64,000 nucleotides of DNA from assembly GCF_001038485.1 (NCBI RefSeq), contig NZ_LDUE01000069.1:1-64000 (forward strand), read 5' to 3'. A program made the translations under genes and the position numbers. Of the stretch, positions 37,088 to 45,417 are shown in pieces (the stretch's first letter is position 1; each line of letters opens with the position of its first letter). This DNA is from Ornithinibacillus californiensis (GTDB lineage: Bacteria > Bacillota > Bacilli > Bacillales > Amphibacillaceae). The notes below the pieces were generated by a model. The model had not been told where the DNA came from and did not search any database. It saw only the letters and a list, made by a program, of their open reading frames with translations.

Positions 37088-38041
37088 ATGAAGATTCGGT
37101 TTGGCTATGTTGCCAATGCACTTGGCTTATGGGATGCCAGTCCTTCCAAAACATTAACTTTTGCAAGGTATTCCAAGCTTCCCAAAGAAGATCGCTTGGA
37201 CACACTAAAATCAGTTACCGCTAAAAACTTACATCATACGAAACGAATCATTTGTTACAATATCGCGCACGAGATTGAGCTTTATCGTTTCTCTAGTATG
37301 CTTGTTCCCCTTGCCACCCACCCCGAGGCACGTTGGGATTTCGTTACACCCTTTAAGGAGGAGTGGAAGGAATTAGGCAGGTTAATTAATAAGTACAAGC
37401 TCCGGACAAGCTTTCATCCCGGTCAGTATACACTTTTTACAAGTCCTCGAAGTGAGGTCACCAGGAATGCGGTAGAGGATATGGAATACCATTACCAGAT
37501 GTTAGAAGCAATGGGTGTGCTTGATACTTCTATTATGAATATCCATATCGGTGGGGCTTATGGTGATAAAGAACAGACATTAGTCCGGTTTCATGAAAAT
37601 TTAAAGTCACTTCCGAACGAAGTACAGTATTATATGACACTAGAAAACGATGATAAAACCTATGATGTGAAGGAAACATTAGAGGCTTGTGAGAAGGAAC
37701 AGATTCCAATGATTTTGGATTATCATCATTACATGGCAAATAAAGGCGAGGTTGAACTAGAGAACTACTTAGAGAGGATTTTCGATACGTGGAATCATCG
37801 TGATTTAGCACCGAAAGTCCATGTCTCCTCCCCTAAATCAGCTTCTGCCTTTCGTTCTCATGCTGATTTAGTTGATTTACAATTCATTCTTCCATTTTTA
37901 AAAATAGCTAAGGAATTGGGCAGAGACTTCGATATTATGATTGAGGCAAAGCAGAAAAACCTCGCAATGCTACAGTTAGTCGAGGATATTTCTAATATTC
38001 GAGGAGTTAAACGTTTGTCCGGAGCATCTGTTGAATATTAA
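37088..38041 (+). CDS. uvsE: UV-damage endonuclease UvsE
   Basis: 317 residues, TIM-barrel UVDE endonuclease that nicks DNA 5' of UV photoproducts and some other lesions. Metal ligands are in SFHPGQY (His), MNIHIGGAYG (His), TLENDDKT (Glu), LDYHHYM (Asp/His), VHVSSPKS (Lys/His region) and MIEAKQK (Glu). The GQY after the first histidine matches the lesion-probing Gln-Tyr pair described for the Thermus enzyme. It closely resembles B. subtilis YwjD. RBS CAGGGGAG. A divergent paralogue follows 18 bp later. Confidence 0.93.
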   Translation: MKIRFGYVANALGLWDASPSKTLTFARYSKLPKEDRLDTLKSVTAKNLHHTKRIICYNIAHEIELYRFSSMLVPLATHPEARWDFVTPFKEEWKELGRLINKYKLRTSFHPGQYTLFTSPRSEVTRNAVEDMEYHYQMLEAMGVLDTSIMNIHIGGAYGDKEQTLVRFHENLKSLPNEVQYYMTLENDDKTYDVKETLEACEKEQIPMILDYHHYMANKGEVELENYLERIFDTWNHRDLAPKVHVSSPKSASAFRSHADLVDLQFILPFLKIAKELGRDFDIMIEAKQKNLAMLQLVEDISNIRGVKRLSGASVEY

Positions 38042-38059
38042 ATATTGGAGTTGATGATT

Positions 38060-39025
38060 ATGACACTAGTACGACTAGGCTATGTCGCTATGAGTATGGA
38101 ATTACAAAATGCTTCTCCTTCCCAAACGATGACTTTTGCTCAATTTCAGAAGTTAACCGATAGAGAGGCTGCCATTCGTAAATTAGAACGGATTGCTCTA
38201 TCCAATTTACATCATACATTGCGGTTATTGCGGCATAACGTTGCCTCCGAGATTCATTTTTATCGCCTAACTTCACGACTAATACCACTTGCAAATCATG
38301 AAGAGTTGCTAGATTGGGATTATATGAAACCATTGAAAGGTTCTCTGCGTGAAATTGGTGATTTTGTAAAAGAGCATCAACTACGAGTAGATTTCCACCC
38401 AGACCATTTTGTTCTGCTTAACTCCACCAAAAAAGAAGTCTTTAAAAACTCTGTTCAGACGCTTAAAATGCATTACCTCCTCTTAAAGGGTATGGGAATT
38501 GATCCTACTCACCGCTGTGTGATGCATGTCGGAGGAAACTATAAAGATACGGAAAAATCACTCGAGCAGTTTGTGGAAGCTTGGATGGATGTTCCAAAAG
38601 GAATTCAAAAAATGGTAATGCTCGAAAATGATGATACTTCTTTTACATTGGAAGATACACTCTATCTGTGTCAGAAGCTCGGAATTCCTCTTGTATTTGA
38701 TTACCACCATCATCTGGCTCACCATCAAGATTCAAAATGGATTCAGCATTGGGATAGTATCGTGCAAACGTGGGAGCACTCCCCACTTCCAATCAAAATG
38801 CATATTTCCAGTCCAAAAAGTGAAAAAGAGTTCCGTCACCATTCTGATTACGTCGACGTTGATATGTTCTTCACTTTTCTAAATGAGATAAAGGGGTCAG
38901 TCCACCAAATCGATTGTATGATTGAGGCGAAACGTAAGGATGCAGCGCTTTTTCGGTTAATGAGGGAAGTGAAAAATAGAGGTGATGTTACTGTAGTAGA
39001 CGGATCTTCTTTTATATTAAAATAA
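38060..39025 (+). CDS. Divergent UvsE paralogue
   Basis: 321 residues, same UVDE fold as the gene upstream and clearly a paralogue (shared NASPSQTMTFAQF near the start, LENDD, DYHHHLA, SSPKS and MIEAK). All metal-ligand motifs are kept, but the lesion-probing position reads FHPDHF instead of FHPGQY, so both probing residues are changed (Gln to His, Tyr to Phe). This suggests an altered or lost lesion specificity. ATG 38060 has TTGGAG 9 bases upstream; earlier start codons overlap it. Cotranscribed with uvsE, terminator follows. Confidence 0.88.
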   Translation: MTLVRLGYVAMSMELQNASPSQTMTFAQFQKLTDREAAIRKLERIALSNLHHTLRLLRHNVASEIHFYRLTSRLIPLANHEELLDWDYMKPLKGSLREIGDFVKEHQLRVDFHPDHFVLLNSTKKEVFKNSVQTLKMHYLLLKGMGIDPTHRCVMHVGGNYKDTEKSLEQFVEAWMDVPKGIQKMVMLENDDTSFTLEDTLYLCQKLGIPLVFDYHHHLAHHQDSKWIQHWDSIVQTWEHSPLPIKMHISSPKSEKEFRHHSDYVDVDMFFTFLNEIKGSVHQIDCMIEAKRKDAALFRLMREVKNRGDVTVVDGSSFILK

Positions 39026-39054
39026 GGACCAAATCGGTTCGGTTTGGTCTTTTG
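39025..39054 (+). terminator. Terminator of the uvsE pair
   Basis: AGGACCAAA pairs with TTTGGTCTT around a 9-base loop and ends in TTTT. Confidence 0.8.
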
Positions 39055-39137
39055 TCACATGGTTAACTTAATATTATTCTTGAATAAGATAGAGCATGTG
39101 CTACAGTATATTAAAGGACAAAAGATGGAGTGCTGAT

Positions 39138-39758
39138 ATGATTAAACATGTTATTTTTGATTTTGATGGAACTCTTGTGGATTCCTTAAAAGTATTTGTA
39201 TCCAGTTGGAACTCACTTGCAGATCGATATAAACTAAAAGAAATTAAACCTCAAGAATTAGAATTCCTCAAAAAACTTTCATTAAAGCAAAGATTGAAGC
39301 GATTAGATTTTTCCATGTACAAAGTGCCGATCATTGCGCCGAAGATATACAGCTTATACCAAGCTTCTTTGCATGAACTAAGGTTATTTGACGGCATGAA
39401 AGAAACACTACTTCAACTAGAAGAAAAAGGTTATCAAACTAGTATTATTTCATCTAACTCTAGAGAAAACATTGTGGATTTCTTAGATCGAAACGAGATT
39501 ACAAGTATAAACAGAGTACTTTGTTCGAGTAGTATTCTCGGGAAAGATAAGCTAATTAATAGGTATCTCAGAGAACATAACCTGATGCCAACCGAAGTCA
39601 TCTATGTTGGTGATGAACAAAGGGATATCCTAGCCTGTAAGAAAACCGGCGTAAAAATCATCTGGGTCGGGTGGGGCTATGATTCCTTCGAGGTAGTTGA
39701 GAAAGAAAAACCGGATTATCAGGTCTTTGAACCTGGGGAGATATTGAAGATTATATAG
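39138..39758 (+). CDS. HAD family hydrolase (phosphoglycolate phosphatase-like)
   Basis: 206 residues. Motif I is FDFDGTLVDS at the N-terminus (catalytic Asp pair), motif II IISSNSREN, motif III lysine in SILGKDKL and motif IV GDEQRDILACK. A helical cap occupies about residues 20-80. It fits the phosphoglycolate phosphatase/PpaX-like subfamily; actual phosphate ester unknown. ATG 39138 has GATGGAG 7 bases upstream. Ends at a bidirectional hairpin shared with the convergent thioesterase gene. Confidence 0.86.
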   Translation: MIKHVIFDFDGTLVDSLKVFVSSWNSLADRYKLKEIKPQELEFLKKLSLKQRLKRLDFSMYKVPIIAPKIYSLYQASLHELRLFDGMKETLLQLEEKGYQTSIISSNSRENIVDFLDRNEITSINRVLCSSSILGKDKLINRYLREHNLMPTEVIYVGDEQRDILACKKTGVKIIWVGWGYDSFEVVEKEKPDYQVFEPGEILKII

Positions 39759-39763
39759 GAGTT

Positions 39764-39799
39764 GGAAACGGGAACGCTTTTATAAGCAGTCCCGTTTCT
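39764..39799. terminator. Bidirectional hairpin between HAD and thioesterase genes
   Basis: GAAACGGGA pairs with TCCCGTTTC in the gap between convergent genes. Confidence 0.7.
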
Positions 39800-39801
39800 G
39801 A

Positions 39802-40275
39802 TTACTTCATTCCTTTATTAACATGCAACCAACGCTTTCTTCTCTCTTTTGCTTGTTGATACAATTCTTCTTCATGATCCGTCTCAGGGATTATTCCTGG
39901 AACCGGGACTGGTTTGCCGTCACTATCTATCGCTACCATTGTTAAAAATGATGTAGTTGTAAGACTTTTCACCCCTGTTTCTAACTGTTCACATTCCACT
40001 TTTACATACACTTCCATGGACGTATTCCCAGTTGAGATGACTACCCCTTCTAATGTAAGAATATCACCGACTTTCGCAGCAGATAAAAAGTTCACTTCAT
40101 CAATGGATGCTGTCACGACAACTTTTCTACTGTGTTTCATTGCAGCAATAGCAGCAATTTCATCAATGTAAGCTAATACCTTTCCTCCAAAAATAGTATC
40201 CAAATGATTTGTGTCTGGTGGCAACACTAGCTTCGTTTGAATGGTACGAGAAACATTTGTAGATATCTTTTTCAT
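39802..40275 (-). CDS. Hotdog-fold acyl-CoA thioesterase
   Basis: 157 residues, one hotdog domain of the cytosolic acyl-CoA thioesterase (YciA/BACH) type that releases CoA from acyl-CoA. Characteristic are the opening LVLPPDTNHLDTIFGGKVLA (Asn/His/Gly catalytic segment), helix YIDEIAAIAAMKHS and the strand VEVNF-like ASIDEVNFLSAAKVGDIL. ATG 40275 has GGGAAG six bases upstream; the longer frame reaching 40338 runs into the terminator. A cobalamin riboswitch and a terminator precede it on the same strand, which is an unusual regulatory setting. Acyl chain preference unknown. Confidence 0.9.
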   Translation of the reverse strand: MKKISTNVSRTIQTKLVLPPDTNHLDTIFGGKVLAYIDEIAAIAAMKHSRKVVVTASIDEVNFLSAAKVGDILTLEGVVISTGNTSMEVYVKVECEQLETGVKSLTTTSFLTMVAIDSDGKPVPVPGIIPETDHEEELYQQAKERRKRWLHVNKGMK

Positions 40276-40333
40276 AATCTTCCCACTTTCTGTTTTGATG
40301 GTATAGGTTTTCATCCAATAGGGTTCTTGTGCA

Positions 40334-40363
40334 CACAAAAAAATCCGCCACTAAGGACGGATT
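40334..40363 (-). terminator. Expression-platform terminator of the cobalamin riboswitch
   Basis: On the minus strand AATCCG...CGGATT with a short loop is followed by seven T residues. It sits about 105 nt downstream of the aptamer and about 60 nt before the thioesterase start, the position expected for a riboswitch-controlled terminator. Confidence 0.82.
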
Positions 40364-40464
40364 GGTAGGAATGGATACAGTAAAATATAAAAAAACACGA
40401 AAAGTTATTTATTACTATACCTAAATACCTAACCTTCCTAACTCCCGAAGAAGATGATACGAAG

Positions 40465-40640
40465 TAAACATGGCAGGTCTCCTGACTTGTGCTTCCACCT
40501 ACTTTAAGCCTTCCCATCTTTAGACAGTGGTTTTTCTTATTTCGTCAGCACTTACAGTTGCGGGTACAGTTCTGGTATTCCACCAGATTCCCTTTTAAGT
40601 CTATTAAAGAAACCATGTTTACCGGTATGAACCTATATGT
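40465..40640 (-). promoter_or_regulatory. Cobalamin (B12) riboswitch
   Basis: Read 5' to 3' on the minus strand, the hallmark boxes occur in the right order and spacing: AAAAGGGAATCTGGTG, CCCGCAACTGT, CCACTG, GATGGGAAGGC and the B12 box AAGTCAGGAGACCTGCC (40488-40472). These match the core of the cobalamin aptamer family (Rfam RF00174). Such elements normally switch genes off when adenosylcobalamin or related cobamides bind. The first gene downstream is the acyl-CoA thioesterase. Confidence 0.93.
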
Positions 40641-40980
40641 AATTGTGTTTATAAAACAATGATAATACTGCCTACGTTTACTGTAATACAATTTATCTAT
40701 TATGCCAAGGAGTATCTCATGTTTAGTGTGGTACCTAATGTTACCCTTTCTGAGCAAAAGTGCAGCCACATCAACCCTAAATCATTACGGAGTTAATCCG
40801 CTTATGCCTTAGTACATGTTTACATACAAATAACTAAAAAGTAAGTAATTCCATTATATTTTGACTAAATCCATTGAGAGTTAGCATTCGTTTAACTTGT
40901 GGTTGGTATTGGTTACCATATTCCTTATTCAATTGTCCAATTCTCTATCATAAAAATCTCTGCTTCCCTTTAAATAAATA

Positions 40981-41009
40981 TTGACAACGACCCTTTTTTA
41001 CATTAAAAT
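40981..41009 (+). promoter_or_regulatory. SigA-type promoter of fbpA
   Basis: TTGACA (40981-40986), a 17-bp spacer and TAAAAT (41004-41009). A Fur box follows at 41021. Confidence 0.75.
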
Positions 41010-41020
41010 CGGTATTGTTG

Positions 41021-41043
41021 CAAATGATAATCATTATCATTTG
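41021..41043 (+). promoter_or_regulatory. Fur box upstream of the iron-binding lipoprotein gene
   Basis: A perfect 23-bp palindrome, arms CAAATGATAAT and ATTATCATTTG around a central C. It contains TGATAATCATTATCA, the classic Bacillus Fur-box core (7-1-7). Its place just after the -10 element should allow iron-dependent repression of the gene at 41076. Confidence 0.93.
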
Positions 41044-41075
41044 TGTATTATACATACATCGGAGGGGTCATATCA

Positions 41076-42158
41076 ATGAATAAAATAAAGTGGATGATAT
41101 TTGCTATACTAGCGACAGCATTATTTGTTTTAGCGGGTTGTACTGAGGATAATAAAGCAGATAATGGTGAGAAAGATACCAATACGGATAGCAATGAAGA
41201 AACAGCAAAAGTTGTTAATCTATATACTAGTAGACACTATGATGTCGATGCAGATTTATATGAAAAGTTTAAAGAAGAAACAGGTATAGAAGTAAATGTA
41301 GTCGAAGGAAAAGGCGATGAATTAATGGAGCGCCTTGATCGTGAAGGTGAAGCAACAGAAGCAGATGTGTTTATAACAGCAGATGCTGGTAACCTTGCTC
41401 GTCTCAAAGAAAAGGGACTAACACAGGCTATTGAAAGTGACGTATTATCAGCAAATATCCCTGAAAAGTTGAGAGATGTTGATAATGAGTGGTTTGGCTT
41501 AACCAAAAGAGCTAGAATTATTGTTTACTCAAAAGACCGTGTAGATCCAGAAAACTTATCAACATATGACACATTAACAGAATCTGAGTGGCAGGATCGT
41601 GTATTAATCCGTTCTTCTGAAAACATATACAACCAATCACTAATGGCATCTTTTATTGAGTTAAGTGGTGAAGAAGTAGCAAAAGAATGGGCAACTGGAA
41701 TTGTCAACAACATGGCAAGAGATCCTCAAGGCGGCGATACGGACCAAATGAAAGCAATCGCAGCAGGTGAGGGTGATGTCGCAATTGTTAACACGTATTA
41801 TGTTGGTCGTTTATTAAACTCAGAGAACCCTGAAGAAGTAAGTGTAGGGGAGCAACTAGGCGTGTTCTTCCCAAATCAAGATACTACAGGTACACATATT
41901 AATATTAGTGGTGCAGCAGTAACAAAACATGCTAAAAATGTGGAAAATGCAATAAAATTCATTGAATTCTTATCTAATGTTGAAGCACAGGAAGTATTTG
42001 CTGAGGCGAATAACGAATATCCAGTCAACGAATCAGCTAAAATTTCAGAGACACTTCAATCATGGGGAGAGTTTAAAGAACAAGATATTAACTTAACTAT
42101 CCTTGGTGAAAATAATGCAAAAGCAATCCAGTTATTTAACGAAGTAGGCTGGAAATAA
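41076..42158 (+). CDS. Ferric iron ABC transporter substrate-binding lipoprotein
   Basis: 360 residues. Lipoprotein signal peptide with lipobox LAGC, an acidic linker (DNKADNGEKDTNTDSNEE), then a FutA/FbpA-type iron-binding domain beginning VVNLYTSRHYDVDADLY. Several tyrosines suited to iron binding occur (for example NTYYVGRLL). It catches ferric iron, possibly with a chelating anion, outside the cell. ATG 41076 follows CGGAGGGG; Fur control is expected. A terminator separates it from the permease and ATPase genes, which have their own Fur-like box. Confidence 0.9.
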   Translation: MNKIKWMIFAILATALFVLAGCTEDNKADNGEKDTNTDSNEETAKVVNLYTSRHYDVDADLYEKFKEETGIEVNVVEGKGDELMERLDREGEATEADVFITADAGNLARLKEKGLTQAIESDVLSANIPEKLRDVDNEWFGLTKRARIIVYSKDRVDPENLSTYDTLTESEWQDRVLIRSSENIYNQSLMASFIELSGEEVAKEWATGIVNNMARDPQGGDTDQMKAIAAGEGDVAIVNTYYVGRLLNSENPEEVSVGEQLGVFFPNQDTTGTHINISGAAVTKHAKNVENAIKFIEFLSNVEAQEVFAEANNEYPVNESAKISETLQSWGEFKEQDINLTILGENNAKAIQLFNEVGWK

Positions 42159-42185
42159 AGTAAAAATATAGTAATAAATAGAAAT

Positions 42186-42216
42186 AAAACCGTATCACAT
42201 TTGGTGATACGGTTTT
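42186..42216 (+). terminator. Terminator between iron-binding protein and permease genes
   Basis: AAAACCGTATCAC and GTGATACGGTTTT form a perfect 13-bp stem with a 5-base loop. Confidence 0.88.
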
Positions 42217-42231
42217 ATCCATGTTAGGTGT

Positions 42232-42274
42232 AAATGATAATGATATTCATTTTCGAGGAACTTTCTAGTATAAT
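42232..42274 (+). promoter_or_regulatory. Second Fur-like box and promoter
   Basis: AAATGATAATGATATTCATTTT (42232-42253, split here into arms AAATGATAAT and ATTCATTTT) resembles the Fur palindrome with mismatches. It overlaps a -35-like TTCATT (42246-42251), 17 bp before TATAAT (42269-42274). The permease-ATPase unit begins at 42463. Confidence 0.72.
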
Positions 42275-42462
42275 AGAAGTTGATAAGATTAATTGTTTGC
42301 TCTCGTTAAAGACGAACCTACTGCCCCAGTTGATACAAAGGTACAAAAATGACTTCACTGGGTGTAACTGTTACTGCTTAGGAAATTAACACAGCTATAT
42401 TTTATTCTTTCTTATTCTATTTAATACGTAATTTGTTTACATCTGTGGAAGGTGTGCCATCA

Positions 42463-44100
42463 ATGAACTCTATTAGAACTACAAAAAGCCGCCCTAATAT
42501 GTGGGCATTACTCAGCTTTTTATTTATAACTATTATTCTATTACCAAACCTAGTAATCGCAGTGAATTTCTTTGCCCCGGCAAATGAAAACTGGCAGCAT
42601 ATTAAGGAATACTTGCTCGTTGATATAGTAACGAACACTGGAATAATTTTAGTTTTCACAGCAATAGCAACTACTCTGATAGGCACCAGCCTCGCGTGGA
42701 TTGTAACCGTTTATAAGTTTCCATTACGGAATTTCTTTAGATGGGGTTTGATACTTCCACTGGCCGTACCGCCATTTATTGGTGCATACACCTATCATGG
42801 TATTGTAAACTATACAGGTGTTATTCAATCGACACTACGTAATTCCTTTAGTATTCAAGTAGATCAGAAGTACTTTGATATTATGTCCATTCAAGGTTCT
42901 ATTTTTATTTTTACATTGTTTTTATATCCATATATTTACGTTATTACCAAGTCTTTTTTTGAACAACAGTCTGCATCTATCGTTGAAAACGCCCGTTTAT
43001 TAGGAGCAAACTCCTTTGAAGTATTTTTTAGAGTAATCCTTCCGATTGCACGCGCTGCAATTATTGGAGGAGTAACTATTGTTATGTTGGAGGTCATTAA
43101 TGACTATGGTGTCGTAAAGTATTACGGTGTTCAGACTTTTATCACTTCCATTTTTCAAACATGGTTTGCGATGGGCGATATCGATTCAGCATTTAAAATT
43201 GCTGGCACGCTAATGGTAGTTGTCATCTTCATCTTAATACTAGAGACTATCGTTCGGGGTAGAAAGCGTTACAGTTACTCTACGACAAAGGTTCGCCCCA
43301 TTCAATCGAAACTACTAGTTGGGACTAAGGCATGGTTGATGTTTGCATATTGTTTTGCCATATTTAGCTTGGGATTATTAATCCCGTTATTGCAGCTAAT
43401 TTATTGGGCAGTTATGACTTATGACAAGATACTTACTGCTGAATTTTTTACATTAATAAAAAACTCCTTTACGGCAGCAGCAACTGCGGCATTACTAACT
43501 GTTGCAATTGCATTGGTTATTGCAAATTATACGCGGATTAGTAGGAGTATATTTTCCAAGGTCATATCCAAGATAACTGTATTAGGGTACTCTATCCCGG
43601 GAGCAATTATAGCAGTGGGGATTATTACGATATTTATAGCTTTAGATGATATATTATATTCATTTTTTACTAGCTTTAATTCAGACCCAATCTATGTATT
43701 ACGAACGAGTCTTGTTATGCTCATCTCGGCATACGTTATTCGCTTTCTAGCGGTTGGTTATAATAGTATTGAAGCTGGATTTGAAAAAGTAGGGAATACG
43801 TTTACAGAAGCGTCTAGAATGTTAGGCGTCTCTCAAGTCAAAACATTTTTTGGTGTAGATATACCACTCGTTAAAGGTGCAGTCATTAGTGGTTTTATTT
43901 TAGTCTTTGTAGATATTTTAAAGGAATTGCCATTAACTATGTTATTACAGCCGTTTAACTTCTCGACGTTAGCTACGAAAGCTTTCCGATATGCAAACGA
44001 TGAAATGGTAAGTGAAGCAGCGTCTGCATCGTTACTAATTATATTGATTAGTGGCATTTGTATTTTTATTTTCCATAAAGTCTTGGATAAAGGAGAGTGA
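42463..44100 (+). CDS. Ferric iron ABC transporter permease (fused two-domain)
   Basis: 545 residues, about 12 membrane helices as two tandem permease domains. Each has an EAA-type loop: ENARLLGANSFEVFFRVILP in the first half and EASRMLGVSQVKTFFGVDIP in the second. This duplicated architecture is typical of FbpB/FutB iron permeases. ATG 42463 follows GGAAGGTG. The last bases lie six bp before the ATPase start, so the pair is translationally coupled. Fur-like box upstream. Confidence 0.9.
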   Translation: MNSIRTTKSRPNMWALLSFLFITIILLPNLVIAVNFFAPANENWQHIKEYLLVDIVTNTGIILVFTAIATTLIGTSLAWIVTVYKFPLRNFFRWGLILPLAVPPFIGAYTYHGIVNYTGVIQSTLRNSFSIQVDQKYFDIMSIQGSIFIFTLFLYPYIYVITKSFFEQQSASIVENARLLGANSFEVFFRVILPIARAAIIGGVTIVMLEVINDYGVVKYYGVQTFITSIFQTWFAMGDIDSAFKIAGTLMVVVIFILILETIVRGRKRYSYSTTKVRPIQSKLLVGTKAWLMFAYCFAIFSLGLLIPLLQLIYWAVMTYDKILTAEFFTLIKNSFTAAATAALLTVAIALVIANYTRISRSIFSKVISKITVLGYSIPGAIIAVGIITIFIALDDILYSFFTSFNSDPIYVLRTSLVMLISAYVIRFLAVGYNSIEAGFEKVGNTFTEASRMLGVSQVKTFFGVDIPLVKGAVISGFILVFVDILKELPLTMLLQPFNFSTLATKAFRYANDEMVSEAASASLLIILISGICIFIFHKVLDKGE

Positions 44101-44105
44101 CCCTA

Positions 44106-44819
44106 ATGTATGTTCAGATTAAAAACTTACATTACCAATATCAAAATAGTAGTAAGCCGACAATCAAAGATTTTAGTCTAAATATTGATCAAGGGGAAAC
44201 GGTCACTATTTTAGGTGAAAGCGGCAGTGGAAAAAGTACGATACTGCGAATTATAGCTGGATTAGAAACACCAAAATCAGGCTCCATTTCCATTGATGGA
44301 AAAATTGTTGTAGACGAACGACATTTTGTAACCCCAGAAAATCGTGGAATTGGAATGGTGTTTCAAGATTATGCCCTGTTTCCGCATATGACGGTTGCAA
44401 AGAATATTATTTACGGGCTTCGTAAAATGAATCGTAAGCAAAAAGCTGATAGATTAGATGAAATGCTCGAATTAGTTAATTTAACTGACTTTAAATATCG
44501 TTATCCGTATGAATTAAGCGGTGGCCAACAACAACGTGTTGCCCTAGCAAGAGCTTTAGCACCATCTCCGTCTCTTTTAGTATTTGATGAACCTTTTAGT
44601 AATCTAGATGCAAACCTTCAGGTGAAAATAAGAGACGACATTTATACAATTCTAAAGAAAACAGGTGTCACCTCTATATTTGTCACCCATGATCAAGCGG
44701 ATGCAAGAGTATTAGCTGATCGTATTGTATTCATTGAAAATGGAATGATTAACCGAGTCGGTCCGCCAGAAGAAGTGCTAGGATGTGCAAGTTTGTTAAT
44801 GTGGGCTAACTCAAATTAA
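44106..44819 (+). CDS. Ferric iron ABC transporter ATPase
   Basis: 237 residues. Walker A GESGSGKST (about 38-46), Q-loop MVFQDYALFPHM, signature LSGGQQQR, Walker B LLVFDEPFSNLD and H-loop FVTHDQADA. The FFPHMTV-type stretch after the Q-loop is common in FbpC/PotA-like ATPases. It is shorter than the roughly 350-residue FbpC because the C-terminal regulatory domain is missing. AAAGGAG precedes ATG 44106. Substrate inferred from the operon and Fur boxes. Confidence 0.9.
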   Translation: MYVQIKNLHYQYQNSSKPTIKDFSLNIDQGETVTILGESGSGKSTILRIIAGLETPKSGSISIDGKIVVDERHFVTPENRGIGMVFQDYALFPHMTVAKNIIYGLRKMNRKQKADRLDEMLELVNLTDFKYRYPYELSGGQQQRVALARALAPSPSLLVFDEPFSNLDANLQVKIRDDIYTILKKTGVTSIFVTHDQADARVLADRIVFIENGMINRVGPPEEVLGCASLLMWANSN

Positions 44820-44875
44820 ATGTGGGCCCGTCCTTCTATGAATGTTTTCACAGAGGGACAGGCCCATTTAATTTG
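44812..44875. terminator. Terminator hairpin after the iron ABC operon
   Basis: CAAATTAAATG.GGGCC.GTCC pairs with GGAC.GGCCCATTTAATTTG (one bulge, one mismatch); the left arm includes the ATPase stop codon. Confidence 0.7.
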
Positions 44876-44898
44876 ACCGTTTTCTTCTAACGCCCACT

Positions 44899-45408
44899 CT
44901 AGTTGTTTGTAGAAATAATCTCCTTTATTTGTTCCATATGCCGCTGTTCATGTAGTGGGATAGTCTCTATCCACTGACTTAACGGTAATAAACCAAATGC
45001 AGGATGTACCACAGATTTTTCTTCTAATAAGGAGGAAGGATCTTTTATGCTATTAATTGTCTCAATTAGCTTTTCCCTAGACTTACTGAGCATATCCATA
45101 ACTTCTTGAACTTCAAATGGCCCACCACCGGGAACCACTACTTTAGGGGCAGGAAATTTTTTTGACCGATTTAACATATAACTCATATCTTTTGGAGCTG
45201 TTTTAGTATCCTTATCTTCTTGTAAACCCCACTTCACCGCTTTTATAGTTGCTAATTCTACTAAAGTTAGATGATGGCATATCTGCCCTATACTCCACCG
45301 CTCCTCACTTGGTGTTGCATTAAGTTCTTCATCGCTTAAACCTTCAATTAACTTAAATAGCTCTACTCTTGTTTCCTGGAAGTTATCCGTAATAATACCC
45401 TCCATCAT
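44899..45408 (-). CDS. DinB superfamily protein
   Basis: 169 residues. Histidines in RWSIGQICHHLTLVE (about 40-54) and the C-terminal PLHEQRHMEQIKEI provide the three-His metal site of the DinB/YfiT four-helix fold. Members include thiol (bacillithiol) transferases. It follows the oxidoreductase gene by 9 bp on the minus strand, so the two are probably cotranscribed. Substrate unknown. Confidence 0.85.
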   Translation of the reverse strand: MMEGIITDNFQETRVELFKLIEGLSDEELNATPSEERWSIGQICHHLTLVELATIKAVKWGLQEDKDTKTAPKDMSYMLNRSKKFPAPKVVVPGGGPFEVQEVMDMLSKSREKLIETINSIKDPSSLLEEKSVVHPAFGLLPLSQWIETIPLHEQRHMEQIKEIISTNN

Positions 45409-45417
45409 AATCCCCCT

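Larger units (their letters stand above)
40276..41020. other. Long intergenic region with riboswitch
   Basis: About 800 bp between divergent thioesterase and iron-transport genes. It contains the cobalamin riboswitch and its terminator, and the fbpA promoter at its right edge. The stretch 40650-40980 shows no gene I can support; a minus-strand frame at 40545-40769 runs through the riboswitch and is not credible. Confidence 0.7.

Noticed and set aside
40311-40517. Minus-strand 68-codon frame between the aptamer and the thioesterase
   Set aside because: It lies across the riboswitch B12 box and terminator; no ribosome binding site.
40545-40769. Minus-strand 74-codon frame
   Set aside because: It overlaps the cobalamin aptamer and has no family resemblance.
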